A stretch of DNA of 63,156 bases from Thermovibrio sp. Lineage in GTDB: Bacteria > Aquificota > Desulfurobacteriia > Desulfurobacteriales > Desulfurobacteriaceae. The notes below the pieces were generated by a model. It did not search any database and had not been told where the DNA came from. It saw only the letters and a program-made list of their open reading frames with translations. The stretch spans positions 1-63,156 of the forward strand of contig QOAO01000006.1 of NCBI GenBank assembly GCA_003978105.1, given 5' to 3'. The position numbers and the translations under genes are program-made. Shown here piece after piece: positions 57,421-63,156 of the stretch (its first letter is position 1; every line of letters begins with the position of its first letter).

Positions 57421-57856
57421 GGGCGTTTAAAAACTTCCTTGCCTCCCTACTTTTTATATTCTTGGGAAAGATTAAGGTGTTCTCTCTAATAATTCCTCCA
57501 ATAAGTACAATTTTCCCCCTTATTCCGAGCAGGAGAAACTTTTCCTCATAGAAGTTATCAATTGGTAACTCTTCTTTCGAGCTAAACAGAACAACAATAC
57601 AGGTCAAGTAGTGGTCGTTGGGTAGACTTAAAATTCTTTTCCAGTATTTCATTAAGTTTTTAAATACTCTCTTTGCTTCGGTTTTGTCCCTTACATTTTT
57701 TCCTAAGAGATAGTAGGAGGAGTTTATTTCATAATCCTTCAGAAAAATTGTTTCATGGACTAATTTTACATCTATTCTACCTAAAAATTCAAAATTTAAG
57801 AAGGGTTCCTTCCAGTAACCGTAAGCTTTAAAGTAATCTCGTATTCTACTTAACAA
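57392..57856 (-). CDS. Hypothetical protein (154 aa)
   Basis: No family recognised. It looks soluble: alternating hydrophobic strands (LTCIVVLFSS, FLLLGIRGKIVLIGG) and a basic helical C-terminus, with no signal peptide or Cys motif. It overlaps the upstream FtsB-like gene by 11 nt and the convergent dehydrogenase by 29 nt, so it is probably the last gene of the minus-strand TPR operon. Confidence 0.6.
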   Translation of the reverse strand: MLSRIRDYFKAYGYWKEPFLNFEFLGRIDVKLVHETIFLKDYEINSSYYLLGKNVRDKTEAKRVFKNLMKYWKRILSLPNDHYLTCIVVLFSSKEELPIDNFYEEKFLLLGIRGKIVLIGGIIRENTLIFPKNIKSREARKFLNALKASIELSS

Positions 57857-58142
57857 AGAGTATCACCTCTTCGTTATCCTTTCCCTTTAAAAACATCTCT
57901 CTTGCAAGTTTTTCGTAGTAAAACCTTTTGTTTGCTTCAATCTGGTTTATTTTCTCTTCCAAAATTTCATTCTGGAGTTTCCAGAAATTTCGTTCCTTTT
58001 CCAGTTTAGCCTCCGTTTCTCGAAGCTCTTTCAATTTTGAAACAGAGTTCTTACCAAAAAAATAGCTGTAGAAAAACCAAGGGAAGGCAAGGGACCAGAA
58101 GATAATCAGATAGATAAACTTACATTTCCTCTTCCGGTTCAA
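57846..58142 (-). CDS. FtsB/DivIC-like septum formation protein
   Basis: A 98-residue bitopic protein: a basic N-terminus, one membrane helix (FIYLIIFWSLAFPWFFYSYFF), then a coiled coil (LRETEAKLEKERNFWKLQNEILEEKINQIE) and a short tail (YYEKLAREMFLKGKDNEEVI) like FtsB, which bridges FtsL and FtsQ in the divisome. The assignment rests on size, topology and the tail motif. It overlaps the DUF507 gene by 23 nt. Confidence 0.65.
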   Translation of the reverse strand: MNRKRKCKFIYLIIFWSLAFPWFFYSYFFGKNSVSKLKELRETEAKLEKERNFWKLQNEILEEKINQIEANKRFYYEKLAREMFLKGKDNEEVILFVK

Positions 58143-58698
58143 CCAATCCCCTCTCTATGAGTTCCTCGTTGTAGTACCTGTTGTACAGAGCATACCACTC
58201 GGGAGTTCCTTCGTAGATTGGCCTTGAGTGGGAAGCTATTTTCTCCCTAACCCTCTGGTCAATCTCCTTTCTCAATTTAGAAACTTCCTCAAAGGATTTA
58301 ACAATAATCCCTCTTATAACTCCCCTCTCCTCCGTGTAGTCCAGCGTATCATCAGTAAGAATTAACTTTAGGATTTTCCCCGCCAGATAGTTTGCTTTGT
58401 CCCTTGAAAGAGGACTCCCTACAACAGGTATTCCCCTCTCCTTTGCCAACTTCTCCTTTATGAGCTTTCTTGCCTTGTGGAGTGAAACGCCCCTGTAGAA
58501 AACTTCATCGCTGTTTTCCTGAATGATTTTTTCAGCCTCCTCCTCAAGCTCCTTCTCAGTTCTATAATCGTCGTAGAGAATCTGGTAGACTTTCTCCCTA
58601 AACTCTTCAGGATTGTCAGCTATAACGATTTCATCCCTAAGGAGATTATCTGCAATTCTATCCGCCAGAATCTTTAAAAACCTGTGCTTTTTAGCCAT
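58120..58698 (-). CDS. DUF507 family protein
   Basis: A soluble 192-residue charged helical protein. It contains two related halves (LKILADRIADNLLRDEIV... and LSRDKANYLAGKILKLILTDD...), as in DUF507 proteins. No catalytic residues are evident and the function is unknown. It overlaps the upstream TPR gene by one base and the FtsB-like gene by 23 nt. Confidence 0.7.
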   Translation of the reverse strand: MAKKHRFLKILADRIADNLLRDEIVIADNPEEFREKVYQILYDDYRTEKELEEEAEKIIQENSDEVFYRGVSLHKARKLIKEKLAKERGIPVVGSPLSRDKANYLAGKILKLILTDDTLDYTEERGVIRGIIVKSFEEVSKLRKEIDQRVREKIASHSRPIYEGTPEWYALYNRYYNEELIERGLVEPEEEM

Positions 58699-61397
58699 TA
58701 CTCCTCCTTCTTCAATCTTTTCAGGAGAGATTTTAACCTTTCCTCTGCCTCTTTTCCCTCCTTTGTTCCCTTTTTCATCTCAGAGACTTTCTTGTAGAGT
58801 CTTGCTGCTTGTCTGTAATCTCCCTTTTTCTCCAAAAGTTGAGCAGCCCTGTAGAGAGCAGTTGAACTCCAGGGTTCAACCTTTATCTCGTAAGCTATCT
58901 TCATGTAGTCTATGAGAGCTCCGTCAACGTTTCCCTTTTGAGTTTCAATTGATGCCCTCCAGAAGAGAGATTCTGCCCTTTCTTCCCTCTTTTTTGCTCT
59001 TTTAACAGCTTCTCCTATTAGCTTTTCGGCAAGTTCAAGATCTCCACTTTCCTGTGCCAGTATTCCTAAGCTAACCAAATCATCGTAGTTAACGCTACTT
59101 AAGTATTTGGTAAGTTCCCTTGAAATTTCTAAGGCTTTATTCTTGTTTCCAGTCAACTTGTAGTAGTGAGCAAGCTTTCCTAAGAAGTAACCCCTCTCTT
59201 TTTCGGGAATTTTTGTTATGTCCTTTACGCTCTGGGCTGCGGTGTAAGCATCTATTAGCTTTCCTTGGGAGAGATAGGCCCTAAATAGCAGGTAGTTTTT
59301 AACATCAGAGTCCTGAATGAGAGAAATGTCTTTCAGAGCTCTCCTGTAGTTTTTCTGCTTAAGGTCTATTTCAACCAACCTTTCGGCTATCTGCTCCTTA
59401 AGTTTAGGGGAATTTATCTTTTCTAAAGTTAGCTTTAAGATACCGTAGGCCTTTCCGTATTCTCCGCTGCTTTCGTAATCCCTTGCCTTAGATATGAGAG
59501 TCAGAGCATCGGCTCCAGCGTTTTCCGGGTTGTAAGCTATAAAGTAGGGGTCGTTGAAAATTAACGACTCAAAGTTTTTACTCTTGTACGAAAGATAGTT
59601 CATATACTGCTTTGAAAACCTCTCTAACTCCTCATTTGAAGCTGTATTGAACAGGTAGGTTAAATAAAAGATGCTCTTTTGGGGTTTTTTCTTCTCGTAA
59701 CTTTCTGTTAGATAGAGAGCAAGTGCTGTTTTTTCCCTTTGGGGCAGGGTGTTAAATATCTTTTCAGCATAGTTTATGTTCTTAGATACAAATGCAGCCA
59801 TGGTTTTTGTTAGTGGGGAAATGAGTGGAAGCTTTGTAAGTTCTCTCTCCTTTCCTAATACTTTGGATAGGTAAATTAATCTTCCACCGTTTACCTCGGG
59901 AAAAATGGAGTACTTCTTAATTTCTTTCTTTAGTGTTCTGTAGGCTTCCTTTTTACTTCCCAACTTATACTGGCAGATAGCTAAAAGCGTTAGAGTATCA
60001 CCGTCAGGAACCCTTTTTAGAAACTCTTTTGCCCTTTTATAGTTTCCAACGTTAAAGTACGAGATTCCTAAGAGTTTGAGGAGTTCTGGAGTTCTAATTC
60101 CTTCCTCCTTGTAGGCATACTCGAGGAGCTTAATTGAGATGTTTGGGCTTCCAGAAAGGAGGTAAACCCTAGCCACATCTAAGAGGGAAGCCCTGTAGTA
60201 GGGAGTATTCTGGAAACTTTCCATCAGTTGGCTATAGACAACACTTCCTACATCGCTGTTTATCGTTCCTATTTTTCCTAACAGGTACAAGGTTCTTGCA
60301 GTTGAAAGGTCGTTTGATGGATTCTGAAGTGCTCTCTTTAACTTTTTCTCTGAGCTTTTGTAGAGTCCCCTTTCGTAGTAGATGTATCCTAAATCATCAC
60401 TTGAGCCGACTTCAGGAATTTCATCGGAAAAGGAAAAAATGAGAGCTTTTGTGTAGAGCTCCGGATAGAACTTCTTCAGAGCATCAAGGTCGAACTTTGC
60501 CGAGTAGAAATCTAAGAGAGTCTTTAATTTCTCAGGGACTTTAGGTTTGGAAATGTTCAGTCCTATTACCTTTGGAATCTCATCTACTTTTCCTAACCTG
60601 TAAAGGGTCCAGGCTAGGAGGTACTTCTCCTCTGTACTTTTGTGATTCTTTAACAGTTTAGCTACCTCGCTGTACTTTTTGTTGAGATAGTAAGCTCTGG
60701 CAAGCTCCAACCTTGTTCTATCGTCGGGGGACTTCTTGTAGAGTTTTTGAGCTTCAACTAAGACCTCTGAAAACCTTCTCTTTCTCTCAAGGTATCTGAC
60801 GTACTGAACTTCCTCTTCCTTACCCTTAAACCATCTCCCGTAGGTGTCAAATATCAAATCTATGAGCTTGTAGTCGTTTTCTTTACTTGCTCTTTTCAGA
60901 GCTCCCTCCAAAAATCCGCTGTCCCTGAGGGCTCCCTTCAGTTCAAGGTTCTTTCCAGACCTTAACAAGATGAAATAGAGAGCGTTAGAGGGTAAGTCTG
61001 ATTTAGAGAGGACTTTAAAGAATGAAACTTTATCATCTATAGGCATTGATAGTAAATCCTTCTCTGGAAATGCTTTCTCAACAGGAACTCCTTTTCTCAG
61101 TGGTAGGAGAAACTTGAGGGCAATAAACTCTCCCTTTGAAAACTCAGGAAAATTCCTTTCCCAGAATGAAAGAAACCTTTTTAAGTCCTTGTATTCCTGT
61201 GATTTTAAAAATGATAGGTAAATATATCTATAATACTTTTTGAAGTTTTTATCGTTCAGGGAGTCTAAGTTTTCGCTAAAAGTTTTTGCAGCCAATGAGT
61301 ACATTCCATCACCGTAGAGCTTCACTCCAAGATTAAGGTCTGAAGCAAGAGCTGTTGAAAGGGTTAAAGTGACAATCAGGAGAACTCTCCTCAACAT
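58698..61397 (-). CDS. Large secreted/periplasmic TPR protein (899 aa)
   Basis: [18 protein letters not shown] is a cleavable signal peptide. The rest is a long array of helical TPR-like repeats (for example [37 protein letters not shown] and [19 protein letters not shown]), with no enzymatic motif. Proteins of this kind serve as periplasmic scaffolds or outer-membrane assembly factors. It is the first gene of a four-gene minus-strand operon and is divergent from uvrB. Confidence 0.75.
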   Translation of the reverse strand: MLRRVLLIVTLTLSTALASDLNLGVKLYGDGMYSLAAKTFSENLDSLNDKNFKKYYRYIYLSFLKSQEYKDLKRFLSFWERNFPEFSKGEFIALKFLLPLRKGVPVEKAFPEKDLLSMPIDDKVSFFKVLSKSDLPSNALYFILLRSGKNLELKGALRDSGFLEGALKRASKENDYKLIDLIFDTYGRWFKGKEEEVQYVRYLERKRRFSEVLVEAQKLYKKSPDDRTRLELARAYYLNKKYSEVAKLLKNHKSTEEKYLLAWTLYRLGKVDEIPKVIGLNISKPKVPEKLKTLLDFYSAKFDLDALKKFYPELYTKALIFSFSDEIPEVGSSDDLGYIYYERGLYKSSEKKLKRALQNPSNDLSTARTLYLLGKIGTINSDVGSVVYSQLMESFQNTPYYRASLLDVARVYLLSGSPNISIKLLEYAYKEEGIRTPELLKLLGISYFNVGNYKRAKEFLKRVPDGDTLTLLAICQYKLGSKKEAYRTLKKEIKKYSIFPEVNGGRLIYLSKVLGKERELTKLPLISPLTKTMAAFVSKNINYAEKIFNTLPQREKTALALYLTESYEKKKPQKSIFYLTYLFNTASNEELERFSKQYMNYLSYKSKNFESLIFNDPYFIAYNPENAGADALTLISKARDYESSGEYGKAYGILKLTLEKINSPKLKEQIAERLVEIDLKQKNYRRALKDISLIQDSDVKNYLLFRAYLSQGKLIDAYTAAQSVKDITKIPEKERGYFLGKLAHYYKLTGNKNKALEISRELTKYLSSVNYDDLVSLGILAQESGDLELAEKLIGEAVKRAKKREERAESLFWRASIETQKGNVDGALIDYMKIAYEIKVEPWSSTALYRAAQLLEKKGDYRQAARLYKKVSEMKKGTKEGKEAEERLKSLLKRLKKEE

Positions 61398-61455
61398 TCC
61401 AAATCTCCAAACAGGGTCTAAATTAATCAGAAAACCTAATTATAGGATAGGAAGC

Positions 61456-63156
61456 TTGAGAAGGTTTAAAGTAGTCTCCCCTTTTGAACCTAAAGGTGAC
61501 CAGCCTAAGGCAATTAGAGAGCTTTCAGAGGGTATAGAGAAGGGAGTTAAATTTCAGACCCTTTTAGGAATAACTGGAAGTGGTAAAACATTCACAATAG
61601 CAAAAGTTATTGAGAGAGTTCAAAAGCCTACACTGGTTATTTCCCACAACAAAGTCCTTGCTGCTCAACTCTACCATGAACTGAAAAACTTCTTTCCAAA
61701 CAATGCTGTTGAATACTTTATAAGCTACTACGACTACTACCAGCCTGAAGCCTATATTCCAAGTAGGGACGTATACATTGAGAAAGACTGCTCAATAAAC
61801 CCTGTAATTGACAGGATGCGACACTCTGCAACGGTTTCTCTCCTTACCCGTCCCGATACAATTGTTGTTTCCTCTGTTTCGTGTATATACGGCTTGGGTT
61901 CCCCAGAACACTACAGAAATCTCTCATTAAGGTTTGAAATAGGCGAGGAGATAGAGAGGGACGAAGTCATAAGGAAGTTGGTTACACTCGGCTACGAAAG
62001 GAGTGAGTACGACGTAAGACCGGGAATTTTTAAGGTCAGGGGGGACGTTATAGATATATACCCTGCAGACCAGGAGGACCACTTTGTAAGGATAGAGTTC
62101 TTTGGAGATGAAGTTGATTCAATCGTTATGTTGGACTACTTCAACCAGAAAGTCTTGAGAGAGTTTAATTCGTACACCGTCTATCCGGCTTCCCACTATG
62201 CGACTCCCTACTCAAGAATTCTTGAAGCAGTTAGGTCTATAGAGAAAGAACTTGAGGAGAGAGTCAACTATTTCCTGAGTCAGGGAAATGAGCTTGAGGC
62301 GAGGAGAATTGAACAGAGAACAAAGTACGACATGGAGCTCCTTTTAGAAATAGGCCACTGCAAGGGAATTGAGAACTACTCAAGACACTTGGACGGAAGG
62401 AAGCCCGGAGAGCCTCCATTTACCCTCCTTGACTACTTTCCGGAAGACTTCTTAGTGATAATTGACGAATCCCACGTAACCATTCCACAGATAAAGGCAA
62501 TGTGGAGAGGAGACAGGGCAAGGAAGTTTAACCTAATAGAGCACGGGTTCAGACTCCCTTCAGCCTACGACAACAGACCTTTAAACTTTGAGGAGTTTTT
62601 GGAGAGGGTTCAACAGGCAATTTTCGTTTCGGCAACCCCGGGAGAGTTTGAACTCTCCGTTTCAGACAGGGTTGTTGAACAGATAATAAGGCCTACAGGT
62701 CTTTTAGACCCAGAAGTTGAAATTAGACCAACGGAAGGACAGATAGATTACCTGCTTTCTGAAATAAGGGAGAGAATTAAGAGAGATGAAAGGGTACTGG
62801 TAACAACTCTAACAAAGAGGAGTGCCGAGGAGCTTACAAACTACCTGATTGAGAGGGGAATAAGGGCAAAGTACCTTCACTCCGAGATTGATTCAGTTGA
62901 AAGGGTTGAAATAATAAGGGAACTCCGAACCGGGGAGTTTGACGTCTTAGTTGGTGTAAACCTTTTAAGAGAGGGACTGGACCTTCCTGAGGTTTCTTTG
63001 GTTTCGGTTCTTGATGCAGACAAGGAGGGATTCTTAAGGTCAACAACCTCTCTTATTCAAACAATGGGAAGGGTAGCAAGAAACGTTAATGGAAAGGTAA
63101 TTCTCTTTGCAGACAGAGTTACTCCTTCAATGAGAAGAGCCATTGAGGAAACCGAG
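61456..63156 (+). CDS. uvrB: Excinuclease ABC subunit B (3' end beyond window)
   Basis: DNA-damage recognition helicase of nucleotide excision repair. Open from TTG 61456 ([18 protein letters not shown]) to the window end: 567 codons of about 660. Walker [10 protein letters not shown], the beta-hairpin region [15 protein letters not shown], the DESH box ([11 protein letters not shown]), and motifs V/VI ([27 protein letters not shown]) are present. TTG is chosen because the family begins exactly there, with AGGA upstream and no ATG in the right place. Confidence 0.95.
   Translation, partial: MRRFKVVSPFEPKGDQPKAIRELSEGIEKGVKFQTLLGITGSGKTFTIAKVIERVQKPTLVISHNKVLAAQLYHELKNFFPNNAVEYFISYYDYYQPEAYIPSRDVYIEKDCSINPVIDRMRHSATVSLLTRPDTIVVSSVSCIYGLGSPEHYRNLSLRFEIGEEIERDEVIRKLVTLGYERSEYDVRPGIFKVRGDVIDIYPADQEDHFVRIEFFGDEVDSIVMLDYFNQKVLREFNSYTVYPASHYATPYSRILEAVRSIEKELEERVNYFLSQGNELEARRIEQRTKYDMELLLEIGHCKGIENYSRHLDGRKPGEPPFTLLDYFPEDFLVIIDESHVTIPQIKAMWRGDRARKFNLIEHGFRLPSAYDNRPLNFEEFLERVQQAIFVSATPGEFELSVSDRVVEQIIRPTGLLDPEVEIRPTEGQIDYLLSEIRERIKRDERVLVTTLTKRSAEELTNYLIERGIRAKYLHSEIDSVERVEIIRELRTGEFDVLVGVNLLREGLDLPEVSLVSVLDADKEGFLRSTTSLIQTMGRVARNVNGKVILFADRVTPSMRRAIEETE

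Overview
The window is a gene-dense, low-GC stretch of bacterial chromosome. Very tight operons with 1-4 nt overlaps, frequent TTG/GTG starts, an HdrA/Mvh-type hydrogenase, LPS genes (lpxB, a waaG-like transferase, an O-antigen-ligase-like protein) and octaheme cytochromes suggest an anaerobic, H2-oxidising, Gram-negative thermophile. My best guess is the Aquificota, Desulfurobacteriaceae-like, but this is inferred from gene content without any database search.

Layout. 1-5.1 kb: the 3' part of hdrA (fused to an MvhD domain), the Mvh-type [NiFe] hydrogenase small and large subunits, and a maturation protease. 5.1-11.8 kb (minus): carA, a geranylgeranyl-reductase-like flavoprotein, an RlmI-like methyltransferase, galU and lon in one tight operon. 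11.9-18 kb: a ZnuA-like lipoprotein, a TrpG/PabA amidotransferase, the wreck of a type I restriction locus, lpxB, a THUMP methyltransferase, and prfB with its programmed +1 frameshift. 18.2-22.1 kb: a 1326-residue octaheme cytochrome interrupted by an in-frame UGA. 22.1-26.5 kb (minus): a TPR protein, hemW, cysS and two tiny membrane proteins, the second with another in-frame UGA. 26.6-29.1 kb: a glycosylase-like protein, a pilin-like protein, a small coiled-coil protein and argF. 29.1-37.7 kb: valS (minus), then tRNA-Arg(ACG), tadA, tRNA-Ser(CGA), recA, pilT-like, recX and alaS. 37.8-42.3 kb: a second 1500-residue octaheme cytochrome with the same in-frame UGA. 42.4-48 kb: a foldase-like lipoprotein, the rimP-nusA-ylxR/L7Ae-pfkB operon (minus), rpsT, tRNA-Val(GAC) and thiE. 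48-57.4 kb: surface polysaccharide/LPS genes. 57.4-61.4 kb (minus): a hypothetical protein, an FtsB-like protein, a DUF507 protein and a large TPR protein. The window ends inside uvrB.

Main discovery. Two paralogous octaheme cytochromes, 15 kb apart, each carry one in-frame UGA between haem 1 and haem 2. Both UGAs sit in the context GW-UGA-PPSYRQLAAK. The 36 nt covering each UGA and a downstream hairpin differ at a single synonymous base, although the genes diverge on either side. This is what a selenocysteine codon with a bacterial SECIS element should look like, so the four apparent ORFs are really two selenoproteins. Both also end in a Gly-rich, Cys, hydrophobic, basic tail that looks like a surface-sorting signal. 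A third in-frame UGA lies in a 72-codon ORF downstream of cysS, in a CPI-UGA (CxxU) motif followed by a hairpin with a GGUC loop, the loop type bound by E. coli SelB. The window may therefore hold three selenoproteins, plus prfB, whose own UGA is recoded by frameshifting 1.6 kb upstream of the first selenocysteine UGA.
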